NCBI GenBank assembly: GCA_003988855.1
Contig: QYAI01000068.1
Coordinates: 82,487-146,486, forward strand
Direction: 5' to 3'
DNA: 64,000 nt
DNA from: Arachnopeziza araneosa
Lineage: Eukaryota > Ascomycota > Leotiomycetes > Helotiales > Arachnopezizaceae
The position numbers and the translations under genes are program-made. Positions 45,559 to 56,053 of this stretch are shown in pieces (position 1 is the first letter of the stretch; each line of letters opens with the position of its first letter). The notes below the pieces were generated by a model. It saw only the letters and a list, made by a program, of their open reading frames with translations, was not told where the DNA came from and did not search any database.

Positions 45559-46938
45559 CTACTCGACTAGCAACCGCCACTTCTTCAAAAACCAAGGCGC
45601 AGCTTCCCAGCTCTGCATGTCACAAGGTTGTGTGCCCCTTTGTCGGCGATGACAATACAAGCCATCTCTGAAAACATCCTTCTTCAGTTCCATGGGATCA
45701 AAGAATGTCGGCGCAGAAGCAGCGAACATAATTATATTTGCACGCATTTTAGGGAAAGGGATTAAGTCCAAATATGGATGATGAGGGATAAGGATCTGTG
45801 GCAACGTTGGCTGTAATTGCGCTGGTATTCCTGGTTTGCGAGCTGCAGCGAGAAGCGCTTGGGAATCGGTCGCTGCGGAGATATTTGGCTGGTAGAAGGG
45901 CGACGTTCCTAAACGAACGAGCTCCTGAAGCTCAAGGCCAATACAACGCGCATTGTGGAGGTATCCGAGAAGTGTCGCTGTTTGTGAAGTCTGGATGTAG
46001 TTTATATATGGGTTAAAAAGAGACGGGTTCAGGACGTTGCCATAGCTAGCTGGGCTGGGACACCCATAGAAGAGAAACCTTGCTACTGCAGAGACGAGTA
46101 ATTCGAGATCCGGATTTTTGGTTAAGGATATGTCTACCAAAGGTTTGTGTGAATGTTGATTATTTCCTCGGATTTCAACCAAGGGGTCATGTTGGTTGAA
46201 ATTGAAATTCCCGGTTGAGTTCAAGGGAGCTGGTGCATCAGCCCATAGTCTATTCATGAGCTCAATCTGTGGTGTATTGCAGCTTGGTATTGTTTTGTCA
46301 ATAAACTCAGGTGGCCAACATTCGTCAAACATGGGTAGTGTGATCTCTATCATCCCTGTAGCACCAATGCTTGATGGATGAGAATCACTTAACCATTCGA
46401 TCTCACTCAGACCAGAGACTGTTTCGAGAGACGGACTGCCACAAACAGGTATATTTTCCAGTATTTCTGGGTTTATGCTTGGAAGGAGACTTGTGGAATC
46501 TATTGAGAGAGACGACATTTTGTCGTAAATGAACTCGTTGCTTGTGATAGGTTCCTCTATCATATACTCCGGGTGCCCCAACCCAACATAGCCTAGCTGG
46601 AAAGCATAATCAGGAATGCCCTCCATAACAGGGTTGTGTATCTGCACCTCTGCTTCGAGCACGGTGTCATCGGCAATAGTTACTGGGAGTGCTTGACGAG
46701 GCTTGAGTTCGAGATGCTTCCCTGGCGAATCATATCGGTGGTGTTTTCGTGCACGAACCCGATCCCTTTGTCTCTTGCCTAAGCTTTATTTAGTTCGGAT
46801 TCTCGGTTGTAAAGCAAGAGCAAACGTACGATATGACTGCTGAGCAATTCGATTCTGTTCCTTCCGAGCCTCCGTGATGATTCGCTTTCGGCGTGGTTGG
46901 CCACCCTCAACTTCTCTTCCATCCGAAGAATTCGTCAT
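45559..46938 (-). CDS. bZIP-like transcription factor with DUF3425 domain
   Basis: Exons 46938-46830 and 46778-45559 give 442 residues. The N-terminal basic region spans the 51-nt intron: RRKRIITEARKEQNRIAQQS then YRKRQRDRVRARKHHR, matching the N-x2-I-A-Q-x-S/A-Y-R-x-R core of AP-1-like fungal bZIP proteins, though the following leucine zipper is weak. The C-terminal 200 residues carry the DUF3425 signature, including QPTLPQILIPHHPYLDLIPF, PKMRANIIMF and SWEAAPWFLKKWRLL. Proteins of this type are nuclear regulators, some linked with secondary metabolism or stress; the target genes are not known here. The intron was needed to attach the basic region; both splice sites are standard. Confidence 0.88.
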
Positions 46939-47334
46939 CACTGCAATTCCGAGTCCGATAACCAGGATCTTAAGACTCGAAAACGATGAAAGAATGGAGT
47001 TTGTAGCGTTAAGCCATGCTTTCGGACATCGTTGCTTAAGTCCGGTAGTGAAAGATGGGATGGCTTACGGTTTATCAACCAATCAGATTATTGCAGTGCA
47101 TCTCGTAAAGTTGAAGCTGCTCATAAGCCACGAGTAAGCCACAGATCGTGAACTCTTCATCCAAGCACATCCAGCTCTGGAAGGATCGCCCAAGATGAGT
47201 TTGGACCGGGTTAAATGCTATATATCGAAGTCTTTCGCTGCCAAATCTCTCACTCTTCGTTCACTCACAGCTGGAATTGTTCTAACTTACATTTTACACT
47301 TCATTCGATACTCAGTCCTCGACTTAATCTCGCT
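46939..47334. promoter_or_regulatory. Divergent spacer, bZIP / NmrA-like gene
   Basis: About 400 bp between two opposite start codons. The NmrA-like frame is open from 47215 but the GxxGxxG motif fits the ATG at 47335. No specific site recognised. Confidence 0.4.
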
Positions 47335-48312
47335 ATGGCATCTTCCAAAAAGATCATTGTCGTGGTTGGAGCCACTGGAAATCAAGGCTCCTCCGTTGCC
47401 CACACGTTCCTCAAACTACCCGAATGGCATGTCCGCTGCATAACTCGTAATCCATCGTCGCCCGCTTCGTTAGCTCTGACCACTCTCGGTGCTGAGGTAG
47501 TCCAAGCAGACCTTTCGGACGCCTCATCTTTGCCCCAAGTCTTCGCTAAAGCAAATGCTATTTTCCTAAACACAGACTTCTGGGAAACCTATCGCAGCCC
47601 AGAAAATGCAGGCGATAGCGAGATAGCTTTCAAAAATGAAGTCCTGTGTGGCACCAATACTGTTCGAGCCGCCGCTGCAGTACCATCACTCGAACGTCTG
47701 GTGTACTCCGCTCTCCCTCCCATGAAAAAGCACTCGAAAGGAAAATACGGCAGCTATCACTGGGCAGCAAAAGCCACTATTGTTGAATACATCATGGAAC
47801 AGCCCGACCTGGCGAAGAAAGCCTCTTTCATCTACCTCGGCGCTTATAATACAAACAACATGTTGAGCCCCAGACCAAATTCCGCCACCGGAGGCTACAT
47901 CTTTGCTATACCTTTAAGTAAAGCCACCCAGATGCCAATCATCGACCCCAAAGAATCGACCGGTCCTTTTGTGCGCGCCTTGATTGAGAATGAAGACGCT
48001 GGTGTCAAGCTGCTCGCTTACGATAGCTACTTGAGCATGGGAGAGATTGCAGATGTCTGGTCGAAAGCAAGTGGGAAAGAAGCTACCTATATGGAAGTCA
48101 ACCCTGAGGTTATGCATCAGAAACTTGGCATTTCAAGGGAGTTGCTAGATGCACCAGCTTTTATCAACGAGTTTGGGTATTTGGGCGGTGTTGAGGGGTA
48201 CATAGAGCCAGGGCAGTTGAAGACGAGAGTGCAGACAAAGCCGACGGAGGAGTGGTTGATGGAAAGGGATTGGGCGGCAGTGTTGGAATCTTTGAACTCT
48301 GCAAAGGGTTAG
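47335..48312 (+). CDS. NmrA-like NAD(P)-binding Rossmann protein
   Basis: Single exon, 325 residues from the ATG at 47335. The N-terminal strand plus VVGATGNQGSSVAHTF is the nucleotide-binding motif of the NmrA/HSCARG branch of atypical short-chain dehydrogenases, followed by VRCITRNPSSPAS, AEVVQADLSD and NAIFLNTDFWE, all usual for the family. The canonical catalytic Tyr-x3-Lys is not evident, as is common in NmrA-type redox sensors; some relatives are isoflavone-reductase-like enzymes. Likely cytosolic. It is divergent from the bZIP gene and convergent with the GH17 gene. Confidence 0.85.
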   Translation: MASSKKIIVVVGATGNQGSSVAHTFLKLPEWHVRCITRNPSSPASLALTTLGAEVVQADLSDASSLPQVFAKANAIFLNTDFWETYRSPENAGDSEIAFKNEVLCGTNTVRAAAAVPSLERLVYSALPPMKKHSKGKYGSYHWAAKATIVEYIMEQPDLAKKASFIYLGAYNTNNMLSPRPNSATGGYIFAIPLSKATQMPIIDPKESTGPFVRALIENEDAGVKLLAYDSYLSMGEIADVWSKASGKEATYMEVNPEVMHQKLGISRELLDAPAFINEFGYLGGVEGYIEPGQLKTRVQTKPTEEWLMERDWAAVLESLNSAKG

Positions 48313-48529
48313 AAATTTGGAGTGAGGGGTGATGGAAGATTGAGGAAATAATGGAGCTTCACATCTTTAAATAGTAATCATCGTATCGTGCCTGCTATGG
48401 GGGATTTCATAAGTTAGGTCTAAGCTAATGAGGTTATGACTCAAACGACATCTATTACATTATTACCATGCTTTTGGGGGTGACATTTCATATCCAACGC
48501 TATGCATTCCAAATCAGATTCCTTCTTGC

Positions 48530-49414
48530 CTAACAGGCAAGATTGTAAATTGGGTTGAAGTTTGAATCAACAACACCAAACGACGGGCTCGCCGAGTAGT
48601 CTTGGAGCGTATACCAGAAGGTATGTCCAGAGTTGAAAGCTGAGCAAGCAACAGTAGTCCAATACTGCTGAGCATTCGCCACACTTGGAACGGCCTGATT
48701 CTCCGTAGCTCCCGCAGTAGGCCATCCGCTCTCAGTGACCCAAACCCAAGTACCAGGCTTGACACTATTCACCACATTGCGGACGTTGTCCACACTCTCC
48801 CAGAAGAGATTGTACGCATTGTTAATGCCATTGGAATCCCCGTTCTGGAAATACGGGTAGCCATCCGTACCGATGAAATCGCAGGCTTGAATAACAGCAG
48901 TATTCGCACCATTGACCCACGCCGTCCATGTATCCACATGGCCCACCTGGACACTCGTGCTGTATCCCGAGACAGTCGACAGCATGCCCCTCACATCATA
49001 AATCTGCTGTGCAAGCGTGCTAGCTGACGTATCCCCGCGGTATAAATCCTCGCTCCCAACACTGACCGCTACGATCCAACCAAATCCATGTGTTTGAACG
49101 GCAGTCAAGAGAGCCTGTTTCTCCGCGGCGTAGTGAGCAGAATCTTCGGTCCATACGCCCACGAGAATCTGTCCACCGGTGGCAATGGCAGCTGGGACAG
49201 CGTTCGCGAGGGTGTTGCAATCGCTGGCGGCGTACACGCGAAGACTGGTGTATGCCCCTGGGAGTTTTCGCAAGGTGTTGAAATCGGCTTCCCAGTCGGA
49301 TTGGGATTTGCAGGCGCCATTTGCGAGGGTGGCTCCGACATTGAAACCGGACCAGTAGGCGGAAGCTGTAGCAAAAGAGGCTGCGAGAGCCAATGCTAGA
49401 GAGGTTGTCTTCAT
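48530..49414 (-). CDS. Secreted GH17 glucan endo-1,3-beta-glucosidase
   Basis: Single exon, 294 residues. The first 19 residues (MKTTSLALALAASFATASA) are a clear signal peptide with an Ala-x-Ala cleavage site, followed by YWSGFNVGATLANGACKSQ. The GH17 catalytic residues are visible: the proton donor Glu in VSVGSEDLYRG and the nucleophile Glu in VWVTESGWPTAG; YTSLRVYAASDCNTL and IGTDGYPYFQNGD also match. No GPI signal or Ser/Thr-rich tail is present, so the enzyme is probably released to the wall or medium, where it cuts beta-1,3-glucan in wall remodelling. Codon use is GC-leaning, as often in highly expressed secreted enzymes. Confidence 0.93.
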   Translation of the reverse strand: MKTTSLALALAASFATASAYWSGFNVGATLANGACKSQSDWEADFNTLRKLPGAYTSLRVYAASDCNTLANAVPAAIATGGQILVGVWTEDSAHYAAEKQALLTAVQTHGFGWIVAVSVGSEDLYRGDTSASTLAQQIYDVRGMLSTVSGYSTSVQVGHVDTWTAWVNGANTAVIQACDFIGTDGYPYFQNGDSNGINNAYNLFWESVDNVRNVVNSVKPGTWVWVTESGWPTAGATENQAVPSVANAQQYWTTVACSAFNSGHTFWYTLQDYSASPSFGVVDSNFNPIYNLAC

Positions 49415-51395
49415 TGTGAAAAGAAAGAGGAATCGAACGAATGTGGTGGGGTTGGATGAAGAACCAACGATGGGAGAGCGAGAGACGATAGAGAGTGAAA
49501 ACAGAAGAGGAAGGATGATCAGGAGATATATACTTGCCTGCAGATCGATTTACCCTACCATCCAGGTACAGCTGTCTCCTGATTCGAGATTGTGCAGCGT
49601 CATCATTTGATGAACGAAAGGGTTTTTCTGTGGGGTTGGCCAGGGAATTCTTCCCTGGCAGCGGATGGGCTTAAGCTGCGAAAGGGCCGTACGGGAATAT
49701 TAGTGGACAATAGGCTGTTTCTGTGGGGATTGATCGCCAAATACGAGATGGACACTGATTCAAACGTCACAACAAAACATTTCCTGATTTTGAACACAGA
49801 AGTTCGTATCGATAACACTTGACTGCTTTGTGGCTGTGTTGGGTGAGATTTGTGCACTCATATGATATGCTTGGTTGCATAACCTGAGATCCAATGATCT
49901 CATTCATTTGAAAATTCATGCGATCCCTTTATTCCATATCATATTCTCTCCACTGCCTCAAATATATCAACCTACGTTTCTCTTCGAGGTTTCTCCACAT
50001 AAGTTTCATGCATTTAGTACAAAATTTTGACTTCGTCACTCGGCGGTCCAGGAGGTAGTCCCAAGACCAGACAGACTAGAAGCACTGCTCCCAAAATCAG
50101 CAGCACCAGAGGTCGTGTCATCCTTTTCATCCTGTGACAACTTGCCTGGATGACTGTACTGTACGTTTCCATGACCATTTGACAGTGATACACAATTCTC
50201 TTTGCGGCAAGTTCTCTCTTGTTTTTTGAATGCATGGTTCATCTATCTGCCGGTCCCCCTTCTTGCAGAGATTTAAGAGGAGTATGTCGGAATGAAGCCT
50301 TCTAGGTGTCTATCGATCAGAATCCAGCGCATTTGAGGCCCTTGAAAGCTGCTAATCTGTCCAAACGTACAATGTAGTTGTATCCGGACTTTCAAGCCTG
50401 GTGATGAACCTTTCCCGCCTGAGACTGTTGAAGAAAGTACTTATCACGGGTTCCTATTCATACTTCGGTTATATGAGAGGATATGATGACAGTTCTCCTG
50501 AGCTAGACGCTCTCGTGTAACAGTCCTTCAAGGATATCAGACTATTGAAATCTCCCGCATGCGAATTGGTCCGGATACCGAATTTTTGAGGACAATTGAG
50601 CCACTTGAGCTGATGGTGGGGTTTTAACTAAAATAGCAAACACCTCAACAAGAACCTGTGCAAGGCTCTAATAATCAGCTGTCATCCTAAGATTACAAAT
50701 AACAGGTACAGCTTTTAGCTGGAATCCAGCGGTCACGAAAAACGATAAAGATAAAACTTCTCGGTGCTCCTTCAATCTAATCTAAGCATCCAATTTAGAG
50801 GTAATAGTGGAGTTATGAGAGTTAGAATTTCCATGAGCATTTTGAAGTTGGCGAAGCTGACCTTAAATTCATCTGAAAGCTTGGAATATAGAGACTTGAC
50901 GTAACTTCTAGAAGCAATGAGCAACATGCAACGGGAAATTTTTTTGACAAGGCGTACTTAGAACTTATGGTTTACAGGAAACACTTGCTTATAAAACGCC
51001 ACTCACAGGAGGTTTTGTTCTCTATTCACGTGACACAAAAAAGTCAACAACTCGCAATTGTTGGGCTCTTACCCCCAACTTTCAGTTAAGGTGAATGAAC
51101 TGTGGCATCGTTTGCGACGGAAAGTTAAAGTCATGGCAAGAATGAATTGAAGCTGAGTCACATGTGAAACTAGCGGACTCCATTCCAAGGTTGAAACTCG
51201 AAAATTTTCTCAGCCTAGATCGGGGCGAGCATGACCTCACCTTGATCTCTTTACGAGGACGGGCAGCATTCGCTTAACAATACAACCTTTACCATCCGAG
51301 CTCGTTGGCGGATATAAAGATTGGTGCAAGGTGTCAACAAACACAGAATCTACCTTCATCGCTTTGCATCTAAATCTTTATTGAAGTCACTTGAA
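49415..51395. other. Long spacer between GH17 gene and A-T-R-R gene
   Basis: Nearly 2 kb. Two overlapping short minus-strand ORFs at 50014-50242 (68 and 73 codons) are not supported. The promoter of the A-T-R-R gene is within the last few hundred bases. No repeats recognised. Confidence 0.4.
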
Positions 51396-54300
51396 ATGCC
51401 CTCCGAAACCGGCCTCGCCCAACCAGCCGTCGAAGGCGAGGACACTCCTAATCATAGCCCGGAGTACAACCAAAAAAGATCAAATGAGAGTTCGCTGGCC
51501 ATTCATGTGCCGGGAAATAATGGTGAACCTCTAGAAAAACTGTCAAAAGCCAAACAAACACCGCTTATTGATATCAAGAAGGATCTATCGGCGCTTATTA
51601 CTCAGCAAATGAGATCAACGCCTGACCTTATTGCCTTGGAGGATGAGACTACAACCTTAACCTACAAGGAGTTGGATTTAAGAGTGACCGACCTTGCCAA
51701 TCGCCTCCGTGAACTTGGAGTTGGCCGTAACAATCTCATCGGAGTGTTATTGGGTCGCAGTGCAAACTATGTGATTGCTTGTCTTGCGGCACTTCGAGCT
51801 GGAGGAGCATTTCTTGTTCTTGAACTAGCTTACCCCCCTAATCTTCTGGCCGATGTTATTGACGACGCCAAACCAACCGTGGTAATCACAAACAAAACTC
51901 AGGCTGGTCAGATCAACACAGATATTTCTCTCATCATCCTAGATGAGGATGAAGTTGATGATTTTAAACCTACCAAGTCTCACAAAAAGCTTACACCTCT
52001 ACCTGCTGAGGATGATTTGGACCGACTGGCTTTTGCATCCTACTCTTCCGGAACTACGGGCCGGTATGTTATTTTGACTTTATATTTCAAGCATTCACGA
52101 GCTTGGTTTCTTAAATTTTGAGGGTCTCTGTAATCATTAAACTAATTTGAAGATTAGCCCAAAAGGGATTGCCAATCCGCATAGAGCACCTGTAAATTCA
52201 TACGAATTGAGATTCCGCCTGAGTGATTTGGCTCCAGGGGATCGCGTAGCTTGCAACGTCTTCTTCGTTTGGGAATGTTTACGACCTCTGCTCAGAGGAG
52301 CTACAGTTTTCTGCGTCCCAGATGAGGCTAGCTACGACCCCGTTGCCCTCGTGGATCTGCTTTCGCAACGAAATATCACCGAAACGCTCATGACGCCAAC
52401 TCTTTTGGCTGCGGTCCTCTCTAGACACTCCAATATTCAAGCTGACCTACCTCATCTCCGCACGCTATGGTTCAATGGCGAGGTTGTTACAACCGATCTA
52501 GCACGTCGAGCTATCAAAGCTCTTCCAAAGACACGATTACTTAATTGCTATAGCGCTAGTGAAACACACGAGATTGCTTGCGGGGATATACGAGAGATTG
52601 TTGACAATGAAGTAGCTTATTGTCCTGTTGGACCACCAACCATAGATCCAAAACATATCTATATACTTGATGAGAACCGTAAAAGAGTTGAAAACAATGT
52701 TTCCGGAGAGTTATTCGTTGGTGGATCTCTTCTTGCACGGGGTTATCTCAATCTTCCTGAGACAACCGCCGAAGCATTTCTGCCAGATCCTTTTGATTCA
52801 ACGCCTGGATCTCGTATGTATAGAACTGGAGATCTGGCGCGGTTGCTCCCATCAGGAGTCCTAGAGATAACTGGCCGTGTTGGTGCTATGATCAAAGTAC
52901 GGGGGTACTCGGTCGTACCAGGCAAGGTTGAAAGTGCTATCATTGATAAACTGGCTGTCAAGCAGTGTGCAGTCATTGCTCATGGTGAAGGTTTGGATCG
53001 ACAGCTTGTTGCTTATATTGTACGGGACAGAGATCCTGGAGACCGCGCTATACCTATCGTTGACGAGGCCGGATATAGTCTGGTCGCTCGACGAACGTTA
53101 TCGAATTCTCTAGCACAGTACATGATCCCTGCTCTGTGGGTTGAATTAGATGAGCTTCCCACGAATAGAGTCTCCGGAAAAGCTGACTTGAAGCGATTAC
53201 CCCCACCCGGAGTCTCTATCTTAACCATTTTTAACCACACTAAAACTGAACGCGATCGTAGTATCAGCGTCGAAGCCATTGCGGAGATGTGGGCAACATC
53301 TCTCAACATACCCTTTGCTTCTGTCACAAAGGAGCATACTTTCTTTGACCTAGGAGGACACTCTCTAACCCTTGCCGATCTTGCTACCAGGCTGTCCAAG
53401 ACTTTTGGATTTCCTGTTCCTGTTGTACGCCTTGTCGTAAAGCCGACCCTGGAAGGTCATTTGGAAGCCGTCCGTTCAATTCGGGATGGGCATACTGCCG
53501 CTGTACAAGCAGATTTACCAGCTGTGCTGCGGACAGACTCTACCCTTCCGGACGATATCCAGCCTTCCGGAGCGTCTGTATGCTCGCTTAATACAGCAAA
53601 CACGATTTTGTTGACTGGTGCCACAGGGTTTCTTGGTGCCTTCCTATTGAATGAGCTTCTAAAATCGACCTCGGCTCACGTTCTTTGCCTGGTACGCTTC
53701 ACTGATCCAATAAAGGAAGATGCTTCAGCTGGTGTTGCGAGAATACGTAAGAACCTGCTTGACTTGGGACTGTGGCACGATTCGATCCTAGACCGTATTG
53801 AAGTTGTTCCCGGTAATCTTTCTCAGAAGAGATTCGGCTTGTCTACGGATGTCTACAATGAACTTGCAGCCAAGGTCCAAGTCATCATCCATGCTGGAGC
53901 CACTGTCAATCTGGTTTACCCATATGCCGCTTTACGAGATGTCAATGTGGGAGGTACTCGGGAGATATTACGTCTCGCCAGCCAAAGTGGTGCGACTTTA
54001 CAATACGTATCTAGTAATGGTGTCCTACCAGCATCTAAAGAGGCATGGCCTGAGAGCTCGATGATTGAGGTGAAAGATGTCCCAACAAAACTAGTAGATG
54101 GCTATGGTCAAACGAAATATGTTGCTGAGCAGCTCGTTCATGAGGCTGGACGGCGTGGCATGCCTGTGAGAATATTCCGAGCAGGAACTATCAGCGGTCA
54201 TAGTACTTCAGGGTCAACAAATGCTTATGATCTCTTCACCGCATTGATTGTGGAATCGGTTCATCTCGGATTTTCACCTGATATCACAGGCTGGCGAGCG

Positions 54301-55488
54301 GAGATGACTCCTGTTGACTTCGTCAGTAAGGCCATTATTCATCTTGCTAGTGACGCGAGCACAGAGCAAGCTGTGTTTCATATCGGAGACTCTGATCCCA
54401 TAAACACCAAATTGCTCTTTGACGACCTTAATCAGCTTGGTTATCCGACACAACAACTCGAATGGGACAAGTGGATTGCACTTTGGACTCAGAAGCGAGG
54501 TTCGGCAAAGAGGGGAGCTGGCGCCTTTACCGCTGACATTCTCCGGGGCGGAATGCCATCAATTGAATTCTTGAGAGACATCACCATCCTAAATGATGAG
54601 GCGACGAAGCCAGCACTTGGTAATCTCCAAAGACCCAAGATTGACGTCAAATTGCTCGAAACTTACGCTCGGCATTGGTACGCTCGAGGCTGGCTACCAC
54701 GGTCACCTTTGCGTTTGAATCAATCTGATCGGTTTGTAAGAAGTAAGGGAGTTCTAGGTGGCCTCGTGGCTGTCATAACAGGCGCATCTTCTGGAATAGG
54801 TGCTGCAACTGCCATTGCTCTCGCAAAAGAAGGAGCTAGTGTAGCACTTGCCGCACGTCGTCTGGGTGCTCTTGAGTCCCTCAAAAAGCAACTCTTGACC
54901 TACGGGGTAAAGGTTATTGTCCACAAAACCGACGTCACGAAAAAGGAGCAAGTCGAGTCACTCATAAACGCAACTGAAGCCTCTCTTGGACCGGTCGACA
55001 TCCTGGTTTCATGTGCAGGAGTCATGTATTTCACGATGATGGCAAATGTGCAAATCGACGATTGGGAGCGCACCGTTGACGTAAATTGCAAAGGACTCCT
55101 TCACTGTCTGTCATCTACGGTGCCTGCTATGCTCTCGCGTGGCAAAGGTCACATTGTCGCCATCTCCTCGGATGCAGGTAGGAAGGTCTTTCCAGGATTG
55201 GGTGTCTACTCAGCAAGCAAATTTTTCGTTGAAGCTACGCTTCAAGCTTTGCGTGTTGAGACTGCAGGGTCAGGTCTGCGTGTCACAAGTGTGCAGCCTG
55301 GGAACGTGGCTACGGAACTCCTGGCCATGTCGACGGATAAAGAAGCTCTCAAGAAGTATGGTGAGCCGTCTGGTGCGAAGGTTCTTGATGCTGAAGATGT
55401 GGCGAACTCGATTGTTTATGCTTTGAGACAGCCACAGCACGTTGCTGTCAATGAAGTGATGATTGAGCCAAGAGATGAGCCGATATGA
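51396..55488 (+). CDS. ATRR: A-T-R-R NRPS-like enzyme, probable glycine betaine reductase
   Basis: Exons 51396-52063 and 52158-55488 give 1332 residues. Four domains in order: adenylation (about 70-590; ASYSSGTTGRPKGIANPHRA, NCYSASETHE, YRTGDLARLLPSG, NRVSGKADLKRL with the Lys), thiolation (FFDLGGHSLTLADL, Ser about 625), thioester reductase R1 (TGATGFLGAFLL about 709, YGQTK about 872) and a C-terminal short-chain reductase R2 (TGASSGIGAATA about 1097, YSASK about 1240). This exact order is known from the fungal ATRR that reduces glycine betaine to betaine aldehyde and then choline. Substrate choice is inferred from architecture; the quaternary-ammonium pocket was not verified. The intron splits TTGR/PKG. 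Needs the PPTase for activation. Confidence 0.88.
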
Positions 55489-55840
55489 GTGACCATGCAG
55501 TAAGAATGAGAAAGCGGAGAAACCTGAGACTATGGATCACGAAATCAAATTGTTAATATGGCATCAACTGGAATTCAAACGTGGAGACTGTTCATTTGTA
55601 GGGCATTGCACATCGCATATCAAATTGAGCGAAGAATGTAACTTTTCAAGTATTAAAATTATTTTTCAAGTATTCTATCGTGGTATCCAAATTTCAAACG
55701 CCAGCCAATGCATCTATCCTTTATTTTTCGTTTTCTCATGACTCCCATCCCGCCTCTCGTTTCCCCATCTCCTTTCCATACCGAAGAGCCATCCCAATGT
55801 TGTCTCCCATTCCTAGTCCCCCAGATTCTCTCAGAATCTT
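55489..55840. other. Intergenic between convergent genes
   Basis: No gene; 3' regions of the A-T-R-R gene and the small gene that follows. Confidence 0.4.
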
Positions 55841-56053
55841 CTAGTTCAATCCAGCAACGCCGGTCTTCTTGACCTGGCCATAGGTGTTCACGCCATAGAA
55901 GACATCGAATGCCTCCTGTGACTTGCGGTGGTGCTCCTTTGCAGCAGAGACGACCTTCTTGGCGACCTTCGAGAAGGACCCGTTCTTGGAGGCTGGTGCA
56001 GAGGAGGCAGATGATTCCATTGAGGTTCTTGGGCTTTGGCCTGCGAAAGACAT
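55841..56053 (-). CDS. 70-residue Ser/Ala-rich protein, function unknown
   Basis: Single exon. The start (CAACATGTC context, MSFAGQSPRTSMESSASSAP) is in good Kozak-like surroundings. After a Ser/Ala-rich N-terminus comes a basic amphipathic helix (SFSKVAKKVVSAAKEHHRKS) and a conserved-looking end, AFDVFYGVNTYGQVKKTG. The GC-rich, low-stop composition and the compact C-terminal motif argue that it is real. Small proteins of this look, some conidiation- or stress-induced, are common in moulds, but I cannot place it in a named family. No signal peptide or span. Confidence 0.6.
   Translation of the reverse strand: MSFAGQSPRTSMESSASSAPASKNGSFSKVAKKVVSAAKEHHRKSQEAFDVFYGVNTYGQVKKTGVAGLN

Noticed and set aside
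50014..50242. Two overlapping minus-strand ORFs of 68 and 73 codons
   Set aside because: One has a possible membrane span and one is Ser/Gly-rich, but they use the same DNA, have no splice context or family match, and cannot both be judged real.
51321..51395. Upstream extension of the A-T-R-R reading frame
   Set aside because: The open frame upstream begins without an ATG; the first in-frame Met is at 51396 and fits a normal N-terminus.
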